Positions 1 to 12,626 of a stretch of 64,000 nt of DNA are shown piece by piece; positions within the stretch are counted from its first letter, which is position 1; each line of letters opens with the position of its first letter. Source of the stretch: Krasilnikovozyma curviuscula (lineage: Eukaryota > Basidiomycota > Tremellomycetes > Cystofilobasidiales > Mrakiaceae). The stretch lies in the NCBI GenBank assembly GCA_014825775.1, contig MVAQ01000038.1:1-64000 (forward strand), given 5' to 3'. The notes beneath the pieces are model-generated. The model was not told the DNA's origin. It worked only from the letters and a program-made list of their open reading frames with translations, and ran no database searches. The translations under genes were made by a program, and so were the position numbers.

Positions 1-1085
1 CCAAAAAGGAAAAGAAAGGGGGGGGGGGAATCGGTCGACTCACTCGATGTTCCTTTCGACCCAACACAACACTGATCGAACATCCTCCACCATCTCCCTT
101 ACCTTCCCCTCCGGATAAACTGTGAAATCAGGAATAACAACAGCTGGCAAATTACGAGCTTGTCAGTCCTTAGAGACAAAGATGGAATGACAAGAGATCA
201 GTTGTGCGACGCACCATAACCCAGTTCCCTCAGCTTCATTCCGATGAGCCTTACCATCCACCGCTGGATCCTCAGTGGTCCTAGGGTCGCACCTTCATAC
301 AAAAAGACGATCACTGGTGCTGGCGTGGGCACTTCCATGTCAGCTGCTGAATCAGGCGGTATGTAGACGTCAAGACAATGCCTTCGCGACGTCGTTGCGG
401 TCGATGGTGAATGGTACGGTATTCCTGTACTATAGCCAAGACAATTCATTTCTGTATGTATCGCAGATGAGATAAGGTTGGACTTACCGAAAGATGTTTT
501 TGCCACCCCCTCTTCGCCCGAGGGCCACCACATTCTGAAAGAGCGTTTCCTTCAAAACACTGAGACCCTGTTCAAGCCAATGAACTGTCCATCTCGCTAT
601 CTGGAGAGTAAGAATAACGTTCCTAACTGCAAGATGTGCGCTGGAATCAATTCATGCTTGAAACACACGGAGTTCGGGAAAGAAAAGGCCCACTAGGTTC
701 GTATGAGAGAAACAGCTCTCTTCTCGCCTGTTGTTTTCTAGATGAAGGTTCACTTAGCAGTGGCGGCCTATCCGTTTGTGCCATCGTCAAGTAAGCCAGG
801 GCTGGAACAGCATAGAAGAAGGTGCTTATGCTAATGAGAAGGAGTGGGAGAATGAGCATCCCCAGGAAAGGAACTGAAGCCCCAAAGACCACCCGAGAGC
901 CGTTAACAAAACCTAAGAACAATGATGTGTTGACCATATGGAAGTGGGTATATCTCACCGAAGAACAAGATCAATCCCCAAACGATTCCCCAAAAGCTCG
1001 AGAACGCCAGACCAACTGCGAGAGCTACAGCCCAGAAATTTCGAGGTGCAATGGGGACTTGAGCTGGAGAAGACGATGATATCAT
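1..1085 (-). CDS. Membrane-anchored alpha/beta hydrolase (esterase-like), cut at left edge
   Basis: The start ATG is at 1085. The N-terminus carries two hydrophobic segments (around NFWAVALAVGLAFSSFWGIV and LGMLILPLLLISISTFFY), so the protein is probably ER- or organelle-membrane bound. After several introns comes an alpha/beta-hydrolase core: HCLDVYIPP, then PVIVFLYEGA (the HGG-like oxyanion strand region) and, near the window edge, VVIPDFTVYPEGKVREMVED followed by a V-x-W-V-E-x-N-I segment. That order is typical of the isoprenylcysteine-methylesterase/BD-FAE-like esterase branch. The catalytic Ser nucleophile elbow, Asp and His would lie beyond the left edge and cannot be checked. EGA in place of the common GGA after VFLY is slightly unusual. 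Introns were inferred at about 1060, 480-430 and 225-165. The substrate is unknown. Confidence 0.72.
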
Positions 1086-1560
1086 TCCTTCTTAGACTAA
1101 ATGAGGAGATATCCTCCCCTCAGTAATGCCCTTTGATTTCGGCGAGGAGAGTTTGAGGATTAGGGAAACAACAACGCGTTAGGTCGTGCTGCTGGTTTTA
1201 TCTCAGCTGGCCGACAATGAACGTACTTTGGTGTAGCCAGACAAAGCCAAATCGAGTGAAAGCCCCTTCGATGAAGATTTCGAAGCTGGAGAAGTGGTTG
1301 GCAGACAAAAAGCAACCGCGCAAGGTTTGTAGCCAGAGCACTCAAGCGACTTTCAAGCCACGAGATTAAGCTTTTGCTCTAGGAAACGCAAGGCGTTCCC
1401 CTTAAATGCATTTTAGGTCCAGTGGTTGAAGGTGGTCTTCTAGAAAGTGAACTTTTGGCTCCAGATAATCACCAGCCAAATGGGTTTGAGTATTTTGCGC
1501 GCTCGCAGGCTCGTAATGCAGTCAGTTCCAAAATCCACTTTATGTGATATGTTGCATGCG
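1086..1560. other. Intergenic, tandem minus-strand genes
   Basis: About 475 bases lie between the stop of the mitochondrial protein gene and the start of the hydrolase gene. They must hold the hydrolase promoter. No convincing coding frame, repeat or structural RNA is seen. Confidence 0.5.
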
Positions 1561-4500
1561 CTATGAATACACCTTCTTCGCCTTCTTCGACTCCGCCTTC
1601 TTAACCTTTTCCTCTCCAACCCATTCAACAAACCATTCACGCAGCTTCTGGTCTTTGGTCATGAACCTACCTTCTCTGACTTTATTCCAGCCATCTGAGA
1701 TGAGCCCAAACTGACGTAGTTGACTTTGTGAATGAGGTGGGAAGACCAGCTCCTTATCTCCCTTATCACAGAACAAGCTCGAAGACTTTGTCCTTAACTG
1801 AAGTGCCTCGAGAGAGAAGCAGATAGTCTCCGGCAGAGGTTGGATCGATAGTACCTTCATCCAGTTCAGCGTGAGGGGAATCTCATCACGAAGACCAAAT
1901 TTCTCAAGTGCTTGAATGTAAAGGTCAAACGCTCTGGAAGAGGGTACCAGCTGAGCGTAGGGCGATGGAGCTGGAATCAAGTGCCTGTCGCTGTCGGTTG
2001 GCGATGAGCTTCCAGTTTCGCCTTCGATGCCTTCAGGTCTAATCTTGTCAAAGAAATTCCAAAGCGTAAAGCCGTGGGAATCCAAAGGGGAAGTGAGGTG
2101 TTGCAGGAAAGGGTAGTTCTTGAAGAGGACATCAAGGAACAAAATTCGAGCTTGGTTGAAGACTTTGTTGGGATCCGCTCTGCTGGTGTCGTGGTCAGCA
2201 ATGTTCCAGAGCTCAAGGATAGGAAGAAGCGGATTCAAGTAGTCGCTGTTCCGTGGTTCACTGGAGGGTGAGAGACGTGTTGCAGGGGGGAGGATGAGGG
2301 AAGGCGACTGTTGGGGGCAAGCCGAAAGAGTTCCACGAAGCAACAGCTCCAGTAGCCTGTAAAGAAAGAAACAGAGAGGTTTTCAATGGAAATGGAAATG
2401 ACGGAAGTTTTGACTTAATGACTCACTGGCTGTCCATTGGGATTCCCCACCGCTCCTCAGCAATTGCCCAAATCATGAACTGGTGCCTCATTCTGCTCTT
2501 CCCAATGGCTCTCAGTAACGTCTTTATAGTCATTCTGTCCATCAAAACTTTCCACTTGACTTCGCTTCCACCTTCGTCCGACTGAACCCAATAGCCGCAC
2601 CGAAGCAAAGAATGAGACCTCCCTTCTTTGTTAAGGGAAACGATCGAGTCGTCTCTGTTCATGGCCCATTCATTGAGGAATACCAACACTTCTTCCGCGC
2701 TACCAACTTGTCCTATAGCTTGGGCGACCAAGGAGATGATGACGATGTCGGGTTGGAATCGACTCCCTTCCTGCCGCAGAATCCTTTCCCACTGGTGAAT
2801 TACTTCTTGAGGCTGGAAGTTCTTGAGCATCGCGTTCATTCCCACAGCAATAGAGTACATTTCGTCGCCTTCAAGTTCCCCTTTCACAGGGGGAGACTCG
2901 ACGGCGCGCAAGATGGAGTTGAGGGATACGCTAGATATTGCTGAGGATGAGGAGGAGAGGATAGAATTGAGAAGACTCCACGCCTTTGTGGTTTGAACAC
3001 ACTGAGACTTGGCAATATTGTTGAATTGTTCCGTGAGTTGGGTGAGGTAGTCATTTTTGGAGAGAGAGAGGGTTGAGAGGGCTCGTTGTTGATGCTGGAA
3101 GATGTCGGAGCCAGAGAGGGACTTAGATGAGACGGACATGGTTGTCGGTTGTGGTGAAGGGATTCGACCCGAAGAAGAACTTCCAACCAACACCTTCTCG
3201 AGCCTTACATCATTCCAATTTGCAATCCTCTCCATCTTTCCGAAATTGGCGTCGAAGTATGCTATAGCATCTTTTGGCTTCCCTCTCAAACTCTTCAAGT
3301 AATCAACCTTGTAGATGTTCCAGTTAGGCCGAGTACGTATTGACGGATTCTTCAGAACCATATCGTCTAGGGAACGTCGATAAAGATCGATCTCCATACG
3401 CAGCAGAGTTATAGGTTCGATCGTGTCGCAATCCGATTGGTTTGCTGTGTCGAAAGTAGGCGGGTAAGTGAAAGATTTGAGAGACCGTATACCCCCCACT
3501 AGGCAGTTGTGTGTTGCCTGAAAGGTAAGACTACGATTTGTGAGTTTGAGTTGGTTGAATAGCTGAGCTTTGATGGGAGATTCGTATTGAAGGAACCTTG
3601 GATCAAACAATCTCTCCAGATTCTTCTGGTCTAATCTAAACCGCCCTTCGTTCATCACAATCAATACCCTCTCCACCTGGAAGAACAGTACTTCACTATC
3701 CTCTTGGAACTTGCATAATCTTCGGAAAACGGTGGTGAAGAGATGGAGCTCGAATGCTGCTCGTTGAGGTGATTGAAGTGGCAGCGAGGACAGGTGGTCC
3801 AGCGCCATGGAGATAAATTGTGGTAGAAAAGCCACCATATTCCTCTCTGCGAGCAAAGTTATACAGGCGTTGAGGATGAGGGCTTTGTCGATTTCCATCA
3901 CTCTGTCATCCGCGAAGCACACCTTCGCAAGGCGTAACAACTGGTGAATTTCTTCAGCCTGAGGTGTGGGTATCAGATGGTACGATGTGTTCGTGTATTG
4001 CTTTCCAGCACCGATAAAGATTGTATGCAGAAGACACCATGTTGGATAGAGTTTCTGCTGCTGAAGATAAATGTGGGAGGTGGAAGATTCTTTTGATGAC
4101 GACGAGCCAACTGAGAACTTCATCTTCTTCGATTTTTCTGAAAAGGAGTTTGCGATCAAATCCAAAACGCCTCTGATTCCATTCGACATCAGAGCATTCC
4201 GCCAGTGAAGGGACAGTTTACCCTCCGAGGTGATGAGAAAAGAACGAAGAGCGTCTGTCTGAAGTTCGCGTGGGACCTCAGCGAAGGTTTCAATTGGTTC
4301 AGTTAGTTTGAGGAGCGGTTGGAACTCAGGTGGTGAGTTATAGATCGCGTCTCGCTGGACAACTAGCGAAGGGGGTCGAGCGTTTTTTGTCGGTGCTGAG
4401 TGGGGATGGCTTGACGAAAAGTTACGCCGTTGTTGCGCTGAACGAGGGAGCTGACGAGATAGACATTTTTGTAAAGACGGAGATTCCTTCCTTTTTGATA

Positions 4501-4642
4501 GTGTTCGGGTTGACAGGAGGGGCGATTTCGGGGAAAGAGCGCATGGTGGTACCAACCTAGACAAGGAGCGTGACGAGCTAGCAATGGGCATCACCACCAT
4601 ACTCTCAACCAACGGCTGATTGCAGTTGGCAAGAGAAAACAT
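1561..4642 (-). CDS. Large mitochondrial protein, helical/PPR-like, function unknown
   Basis: Two exons (4642-2427 and 2356-1561) join in frame across a 71-nt GTGAGT..CAG intron and give about 1,003 residues. I chose the ATG at 4642; the upstream in-frame TTG is not a likely start. The N-terminus is rich in Arg/Ser with RNFSSSHPHS around residue 75, a typical mitochondrial presequence. The rest is mostly helical with no catalytic motif. Stretches such as AWSLLNSIL..SVSLNSILRAVE and VIHQWERILRQ..DIVIISLVAQAIG..AEEVLVFLNEW look like degenerate pentatricopeptide (PPR) repeats. Family knowledge suggests a mitochondrial RNA-binding or expression factor, but that is inference. The neighbours are NDUFA6 and RPO41, which also act in mitochondria. 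It shares a 480-nt divergent upstream region with NDUFA6. Confidence 0.78.
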
Positions 4643-5123
4643 GCTGAAAGCCAACTGTCAATGTTTCAACCCGACCAATAAGAGAAAATAGTCGCTCACC
4701 TCAACCTCCTCCCCCCGACCTTTCTCGTTCCACCAAACCCAGCAAATTATCTCCTCAGCTTCACCTCCTACAGCTGATGGCCCCTTGTTTGGAAATACGT
4801 AATATGAGGAGTCTTAACGAAAGGAATCTTAGGCCAATAAACGACGTCCGGGTGCAGGACGAGTTTCCAAGGGGCAGATTAGGCTGTCGAAGCCACTATT
4901 TTATTCCAGTCAACTTTGTTCAGAATTATATGTCGCTTTAGAGTCACTCTTTGATGACTGACCTGAATTTAGACTGAGATGGTGATGGTCCAGAGCCAGA
5001 ATCGTGGCTCGAATTTGCTGAGGTGGGGAAAGTGAACCGGCGCGACATCAAGTTTAGTCCATACCTAACAGTCAACTCATATATCTGCAAATAGCCTCAA
5101 CCGAGTATTCAAATAAGTCTAGA
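4643..5123. promoter_or_regulatory. Divergent upstream region of two mitochondrial-protein genes
   Basis: This 481-nt spacer separates the start codons of the PPR-like gene (minus) and NDUFA6 (plus), so it should carry both promoters. I see no obvious TATA box and no reading frame worth annotating. Confidence 0.45.
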
Positions 5124-5755
5124 ATGTACACGATACCTGCCAGATTGGCTACTGTCAGCAGAAGTTCCTTCTCCAAGGAGGATGCCCGAGCCAGAGTACT
5201 CGCTCTATACAGAGATTGGCAACGATCTGTGAGTTTCTTGCTTCCTACTCTTCACAAGAGCTATCTGACCCTTTAGTATGATAGGCTCCTTTGCTACTTC
5301 CTCTATACAACATCACAGTACCACCAAGGGACATCAGAAGAAGAATTCGACAAGAATTCGAGAGAAACCGCCATGTCCAGGACACCAACGTCATTGATAT
5401 TTTGATTCTCAAAGGTAGACAGGAGCTTCAGGAGACACACAACCAGTGGAAGACAATGGTGAGTGAAATCGAAGGACTCTTGCCCTGGGTGCGTTGCTGA
5501 AGTGGAACGGGTTTTCCAGCCCAATGTGATGGCTTGGTTCCGTGATATCGAAGAAGGGCGTGAGTGGTTACTCCAGTACATTCAAAACCGGTGTTCTATG
5601 AACTTATCCGCAAATTGCTCTCTATAGCTCAACCAACGACGTTTTTGGACAAGTTCTACGCAGGGTATATTCTTCTCCTTACTCCTGACAGCCTAATTCG
5701 TACTAACAACCTTCCTACCATCCCAATCTCCAGAAAGGACGAGAATGCAGCATGA
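5124..5755 (+). CDS. NDUFA6: Mitochondrial complex I LYR subunit (NDUFA6/B14 type)
   Basis: Five short exons (5124-5228, 5285-5458, 5520-5559, 5628-5664, 5734-5755) join in phase to give 125 residues, the usual size for the family. The N-terminus has ARVLALYRDWQRS, the LYR-type motif in its L-Y-R-D-W form, followed by PLYNITVPPRDIRRRIRQEF and VIDILILKGRQELQETHNQW, all characteristic of NDUFA6/NB4M. The subunit is an accessory part of NADH:ubiquinone oxidoreductase in the inner membrane matrix arm and binds the mitochondrial acyl carrier protein. The last two coding pieces are only 37 and 22 nt, so automated gene finders could miss the C-terminus. It lies next to two other nuclear genes for mitochondrial proteins. 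Confidence 0.93.
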
Positions 5756-6338
5756 GTAATATTCCTGTTGGAAGACTTCCATTTCATTTTGTACACAATG
5801 CTGCGCATCCTCCTTGCAAGAATGAATGTGCTTCATTCGGCCCCATGCAATAACATCACCACTTCTCTCTCGGTGAAACTACAGAACATGATACTCGTCT
5901 ACAAACATCATCTAAATTGCATCACTTCACATTCTTCTATGGGATGACACCGCTCGACTTATCTGCGGCTACCTAAACTGATCCTCGAGCGGGTGATATC
6001 GTTCAGCGCTGACTCCCTCTTTCTACAACACCATTTTGTTCATTTGCAAAAAACAATGAAGACGTTGCGAGAGTCGGCAGGCCTCAAACTTAGTAAACAA
6101 AAGGTGGTGTTAAATCCGTCAAATCAGATGCAAGAGTAGTGGGATTTATGTTACAAGTGTGGAAGGTAGGTAGTTTTGCGCTACCCTATGCAAATAGGTA
6201 TGAGTTTAGAATGCGGGTATAGCTAAAGTAGACCGAAAAACGAATACGAAAAAAAAGACAAGAAAAGAAAAACAACCAAGTTCTGAAAACAAAAGCTAGC
6301 AAAGGCTGTCACCGAGTCGAACACTGTTACTCTAAGCT
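5756..6338. other. Convergent 3' region, NDUFA6 / RPO41
   Basis: This 583-nt stretch lies between two converging genes and contains A-rich tracts around 6225-6300 suited to polyadenylation. No gene is recognised. Confidence 0.5.
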
Positions 6339-9300
6339 CTAAGAGAAGAAATAAGGACTTTCTCTGACCTCCTCGACGTTAAAGGGACCACGAACAGGGG
6401 GATCAGGAAGAAGGTCAGAAACTGAATGCCACTCCTTCCTGGCATCAGCAGCACCTGCAGTGGAAACCCCCATGGCTTGAAGGTCGGTGGCGAAGTCAGT
6501 GGGAGGGTAAGCTTCATCCACAGACTGATACTCGTTCAGTAATTTGAGGCCTTTGGGATACTGCTCGTAGGATTTGGTGACGAGCCTCATGAATGGCGAT
6601 TCTGGATCTTTCCAAGTTTCTTCCGAGACTTCAAATTCTCCATTGGTACTGATCGCTTTTCCGAGAGAAATCAGGAGTGGGACATGTTTGAAAGTAACAA
6701 TCGGATCTGGTTTTGGCGTAGGTTGAGCGTAGGGCGACGATGAAATCCAGACGTTGGTGGAGATGTTGTGCTTCCTAATTTTCTCACCGCGCTGCCATTC
6801 TTCTAGCCGTTTCAAGTAACGAGCTTGAGCATCCAAGAATTCAGATTCTCTACGGAAGTCAACAGCCTTGAGCTCAGCCCAGATTCGAGCTTGCTCCATT
6901 AGAGGTTTCTTCTTTAAATTGGAAAGGTTCAGGAGGGGGAGGTTGGATCCAACATGAGTTTTCCACTTGTTTAGTTTCTTGACGACATCTTCATGAACGT
7001 GATAACCATTGTAACGAGCGACCATCTGGGAAAATAAAATAAAAGAAACAATGAGAATCAACCACTTCAGGTCAGAAACGATGAAATGATCTCACGTTTT
7101 CCTTCAACAATCCCAAAATATCTGATTTGTGTAACTCCACAAAAGACTCTCGGAGAGACTCATTTAGTTTGGGTATATCTGCAGCATGAGTCCAGTACGA
7201 ATCGTGAACCGAAGCAAAGGCAACACCAGCATTCTGAAAACATACATAAAGATCTTTTATCAGGTTAATGCAAAAAAAAAAAAAACTGAAGAGTATTCTC
7301 ACCTTGGCTTTCAAAGCAGTGAGCATCATGTGAGTGGCATCCAAGCTGTGAATGAAGTTGGGAGGGAACGCGGCAGTTTGTTTGACGGAGTCAATGTTGG
7401 TGGCAGCGTATGGATCGCTGATGTTCACACCCTGGAGCTTGGTCGAGATCTACAAGTCAAAGAGGATGGCGATTCAGAACTTATACAGAGACATAGGGAA
7501 ACTTCATGGGTAACACACCATCTTGACTTTAGCTTTTCGATAAGGTTGTACAACAGGTAATCCCAAAGGAGTATCCCATATTAGAGGTGATCCTGTTGAC
7601 TTCTTAGACTGCTCGCGCAGCTGAGTCTCACTTAGACGGCTTCTAGTCGATAGGCTGATGGATTTAGTAATAATTTTGGAGCAGATGGTGAGCCAATTTT
7701 GAATATCTTTGGCGCCCTTGAAAAGAGTTCCTATCTGGCCCATGACCGTTTTCGCAAGGTAACTGGCAGCTTCGTTGATTTCAGATCTTGACCCAAGTTT
7801 GATAGCGTCTAACTGCCTAGCAATCTGCTCCTTGGCTCCAATCATTGTTACGCCATATACAGTCGTCATAACCTGGCAGATCAAAACAGGATGTGTTCAG
7901 TGAAGATAAGGAGGCTATCTGGTTCTGTTCTGTTTTAACACCCACAGTTTGTTTCACAACCTTTCTGGTTATCTTCCCATCAATCAACCTCGCTAAATTT
8001 CTGATCTTCTCATTCCCATGTTCAAGGTCCTTGGAGACTTGGCCTTGAACCATCCTGGCGACTCTGCTATAGACATCGGCTGGAATAGGCCCTTTGGACA
8101 GGTTGACCGAAATAGCTCCATCAACGTCACCACCGAGAGCAGCGTAGTGCTGCATACCGTTGCAAGATCCATCCTGATGGACTGGAATTGCAGAAGGATA
8201 TTCGAGTGGGTTGGGTGATGCGAGAGCGGCCAAGAGATCATGAGAAGCAGCGAGGAACTGCCATGGATCATCCGCCTGAAGCCAGAACTTGCCGCCCTGA
8301 GGAAAGACAAAGAATCAATACAATGAAGAAAAAATGGAAGGGAGAGTAAAAGTACTTACATGTTGAGGGTTTCCCACTGAGTCCCGGATTTCGGCCATGT
8401 GTTCGTCGGTCCAGACAGCTCTGTCGTCAAGACTGACTTTGTCGTAACCATATTTGTTTGCAATGTGAATCTTTAGCCATCTAAGGCCTTGTTCTCCAAG
8501 CGGTTTGGCTTCAGCAAACATCAGAAGACCTCTAGACAAATCATCTCCGACTGGTGAAAGGTACGGCGGAATTGGATACGCGCGGCCACGGAAATCTAGG
8601 TTGTGAGGGAGGTAGAAGACGTCTTTAGAGAACTAAAGGAGATTTAGGAAAGAAATCAGCGTTCAGGTTTGCGAGTAGGAACAGAGTTGACAAAGCTCAG
8701 GGACTCACTGCTCTGGCAACCTCGAGTTGATAGTTGATTCCGCATCGTTCTCCATACGCTCGAATACGATCCATGTGAGCAGCCCGCATCTTCTCATAGT
8801 ACTCCGACTTGTACTTCTTCATACTCTCTTCTTCCTTTATCCGTTCAGCCTTCAGAGCTTCTGTAGAAGCTTCCTCGTTTAGTGCTCCGAGCTGCTCTTG
8901 AAAGGTGTCGAGTCTGGCTTGAGATTCTTCCTGCATCACCCGTGGAGTTTTGGATATTCCTTGAAGAACGACCCTGGACGATTCCTCCAATCCTGGGATA
9001 TCAGCGAAGCCTTTCCCGCTGTTCCAAATACCAAGCGCAAAGTTGAAGATGAAGGGATTGATTTTCCATCCAGTACTTCCAACGTGATCAAGTGCTTCGT
9101 ATATCCTCTTGAGCTTGCCTTCACCATCGGACTGCTTGAGATACTGAGTTTGCTCAGGATAGTCTTTGGTCCTGACGACTTTAGTGCGATGAACCAGGTA
9201 GGCTCCAGAGTTGTGTCGCTTCCAAGGGAGAGGTTTGCAGACCATAGGAACATGTTGAGGTTGAAAGGGAGTGGCCAAAGAAGTATGTGCCATCTTCTCC

Positions 9301-11715
9301 AAAAGCTGGTCTTGAAGCTGAATAACTCCGCGAACCTTCATTCCTCCAAAATTGTCCAAGAAGTGAACGAAGGCAGGTTGTATTTCGGTGCTAAAAGAAT
9401 GTAACAAGGAAATGTGATGATTAGGATTCCTCAACAAAAGACGGACGTTTCGCAAGAATGATAAACTTACACTACGTTTCCCGTTTCATCGTTTGATACC
9501 CGCTGAAACTTGACCACCTGAAGCACTCGCTCCAACAGCCATGTACCAATCGTAACTTTGGTTCTCTTTGTCCATTCAGGATGCCATTGCTCAGAAGATT
9601 CGATCTCTTGATCCGTCACATGCCTCTCGTAGAGGTCCTTCAATCTCAGAACTCTGGGCAGCCTCGCAGATTGTTTGGTGAGAACCAGAGATCCATCGGG
9701 CTGAGCAGAACGATCCGGCTGTGAGTCATCTTGTCTGAAAGGACGAAATTCTGAATCCAACTTCCTGATTTCCTTCTTCCCGACCATAGTAGCGTAATAC
9801 TCGATTTCGACAGCTGATCCAATAGCGTTGGCCAAAGGCGTGAGACGTGCGTGTTTATCGCTTTCAGTGCAGCCCCGTAAACATTCGAGAATTGTAACAG
9901 TAGCGAGAGATTTCGGAGATATGAGGTTGAGATATGCCGAGATTGGGTGCTTGTTGGATTGGTCGTCCTCTGCGACAATGAGCTTGTTTCAGTAAGGGAG
10001 CTCAAGAAGGAGCTTCAAATGCGGTACTCACTCTCAGTTTCATGCAACTGTGCAACTTCAAAAGTTAAGTCCTGTTCCAGATCCTGAAGCCATTGCCAAG
10101 TCAGAGCTCTGAGCTGCTCTCCTCCATTCTCCAAGCTGGTCTGTAGTTTTCTTCCAGGGGAAGCCTCAAGTTCTCTGCTCATCAGCCATCGAGCCGAAGC
10201 TTGTTGAGCCCCAGATTCTTCAATGGCCTTTTGACGAGCGAACATTGATGGGTAGGAGAGTGATAGAGGCAGGAGTGAAGCTTTGAATGATTCGAGGCTG
10301 GAAACTTCATTTGACTCTCCAACGATCGTCTTCTCGAGACGTTTCTTGATCCAGCCATTTTGAGATTTCTTGAGCGACGGCTGTATAACGAAAGATTCAG
10401 CAATCGAGTCCGATGAATAAACAGATATAGAGACGAGATATATACTAACAAGCTTCACTGGCCGCACTTCAGGAACATCAGCCAACAGATCAACCAAGTC
10501 GACCCGCTTGGACTTTGAGGGAGTAGTACTTTCGACGGTAGAGGTCTCAATGGATTCATTGGCCACTGCCTCATTCTCCTCCCCTTTGTGTCCATCTATC
10601 AGCTCAGGTAGGTGACCTTTCATCATCAACAGTTCCTCCACAAGGTTGTTATTTTTTGACGAGGCTGCACTTTTGTGTAAGTCCCTGTCAAGCTCCGTTC
10701 CTGAACCGCTGCCGAGGAGGGTCTTCAAGAAAAAGTGGTAGTCTGGTGTTGAAATGCGGTCTTCGGTCATGGCTAGGATTTGAATGAGAGACATCGGTCG
10801 ACGCTGTGCTACTGAGGCTACATCTCCGACGAATTTGACAAAATAAGCTCTGGATGTTTCAGAATTTTGGTGGTGATACTTTGAGAACCATATGCGATGT
10901 TCGAGCAAGATTGAGAGTGTCTTGTTGTTGGCCCAGACAAATAGCTTCCCTTTCGCCAGATCCCTGTACAACTCATCAGCGTAACTCTCCCAGTCCTCCG
11001 TCGATTTGTCTTCCACCCCTTCTCTTTTACCATACGCATGCCTACTCTGGGTGTACAAGAACGCCAGCACGGCGTTACAGGCGTCGGCACCCAAGATGTT
11101 GGTGAAGAAGTTGTCAATTGTTTTTAGCGACTCGTCTTCCCTCTGGATTGATTGATCCATCTGTTCTCTTAACTCCCGGAACTGGTTGAGGGCTCGAATG
11201 GCGTTGTTGGGCGTGGACATGAAGGTGTTGAGAAGGGAGACGCCTTGTTCCATTTCGGGTGAAGGATAAAACCTCTCCAGGTTATTTATACCTCTTTCTG
11301 ACACTTTTTCAGTTTGTCGATCTGGATAGGGGACGAAAGGAGGAAGCATTGTCGGTTGCGGCGTTTGGTAAAGGTAGGTTGATTCATATATTCGAGGTGA
11401 GCGTTGACTAGCTTCTGCTGGTTGAAGATTGGGTGGACCAGAGTGTATTAATCTTCGGAATAGTAGTGATATTGACGGACTGGTATGAAGGTGTTGGTTG
11501 CTGCTGCCGCTAGAAGATATCGAGGGCGGCTTCGGTCGCTTTGAAGAGCTTGAGGCAGAGGTCCGTGTTGTAGATGAAGTAGGTATCCTCCCGCATGACT
11601 GACATGATTCGCTTGATGCTGGCCTCTTTCGAGATGCTGTGAACCGAACACTTCCAGATATTCGGTGGAGAGACGGCGTGGGAGTAGCGGTGCTTCTAGC
11701 CTGACGACACAACAT
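6339..11715 (-). CDS. RPO41: Mitochondrial DNA-directed RNA polymerase (T7-like)
   Basis: Ten exons (11715-10450, 10380-10032, 9969-9471, 9390-8709, 8632-8360, 8296-7946, 7872-7519, 7449-7303, 7233-7096, 7025-6339) splice in phase to about 1,581 residues. I chose the ATG at 11715 because it opens a presequence ([20 protein letters not shown]); an in-frame ATG at 11967 is possible. The N-terminal half is the variable extension. The catalytic part has every hallmark of single-subunit phage-type polymerases: [15 protein letters not shown] with the first catalytic Asp, [34 protein letters not shown] (O-helix Lys/Tyr), [16 protein letters not shown], and [10 protein letters not shown] with the second metal-binding Asp. 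It ends in the conserved YFFS. The enzyme transcribes the mitochondrial genome and primes its replication in the matrix. It is longer than the yeast enzyme because of its Ser-rich N-terminus. Confidence 0.97.
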
Positions 11716-12626
11716 CCTCCTTCGAAACACCCTTCGGGCAAAGAATTCTGCAGATTTCCCCGCTACTCGGATATGTCGATGTAGTAACAGGTACGGGTCG
11801 AAGGTGAGAGAGGAGGTACACCGAATTTGACTGCTCGTCTGCACAAAAAATTTATGCGAGAAGTATGCAGCAGAAGACCTACACTGCTTGTCAGCGCCTA
11901 GATCGAGCAACAAATGCAGCCAAGAACACCTGTAGAAATAGCAATTGCCTGCAGCGATTCGGATCAAGCAAGCACAACGAGGATGGAATGAGTACTGGAG
12001 GTAATCGGTGGCTAGCCTAGAGACGTTATCATTGAGTGACCTTACCTTATCAAGGCTTCCAGATATCGTGACCTTTAGCAGTTCACTATGCTTTGAACAA
12101 GTGGTGCTGAGCCCAGGCTAATGCTGAGAGGAGAAATCAAGCTTAGAAGTGAAACTTGAGGATAGCAGAATGGATAGATTTCCACGCAGATGATACAGAA
12201 TATGGGCAGAAGTCAGAACCTGATCTGCTTGGAGACTGATGCACTCTTGACTTACCTGATCAGAAAAGTTGAGGCAAAGGGTTCGGTCTATTTTGTTGGG
12301 CGTCAAGAGCAGCGTGAAGGTTGGAGTTCAACGACCAGGACGTCAGCATCTTGGATATCGAAGTATGCCAGATAAATAGCAAGGGTCTTGAATAACCACT
12401 AACTTGTCCGTTCGTACCAATGAAATATAGGCAAAGATAGGCACCGTCGAGAAATCTGGGGAAAGGTCATTAGAATTCCCAGCCATTGAATCAAGAGTTA
12501 GTTTCAAGTTAAGATGTTCTTCTTATGCCATGCTTCTAGCTCTCAAGTGTTTAACCTGGTTGTAGATCCATCCCCTGGGAGAGAACCAAGGGCTGGTGTC
12601 TGTTGACTATAGCTCCTCCCCCAAAT
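11716..12626. promoter_or_regulatory. Divergent upstream region RPO41 / F-box gene
   Basis: This is 911 nt without a firm gene. It must hold the promoters of RPO41 (minus) and the F-box-like gene (plus). On the minus strand a 47-codon ORF (12486-12343, beginning MAGNSNDLSPDFSTV) reads smoothly and sits near splice-like GTTAGT and CCAAG signals. I could not extend it into a convincing gene. Confidence 0.4.

Noticed and set aside
12343..12486. 47-codon minus-strand ORF beginning MAGNSNDLSPDFSTV
   Set aside because: It reads well and is near splice-like signals, but no extension or family match was found; kept only as a remark on the gap.
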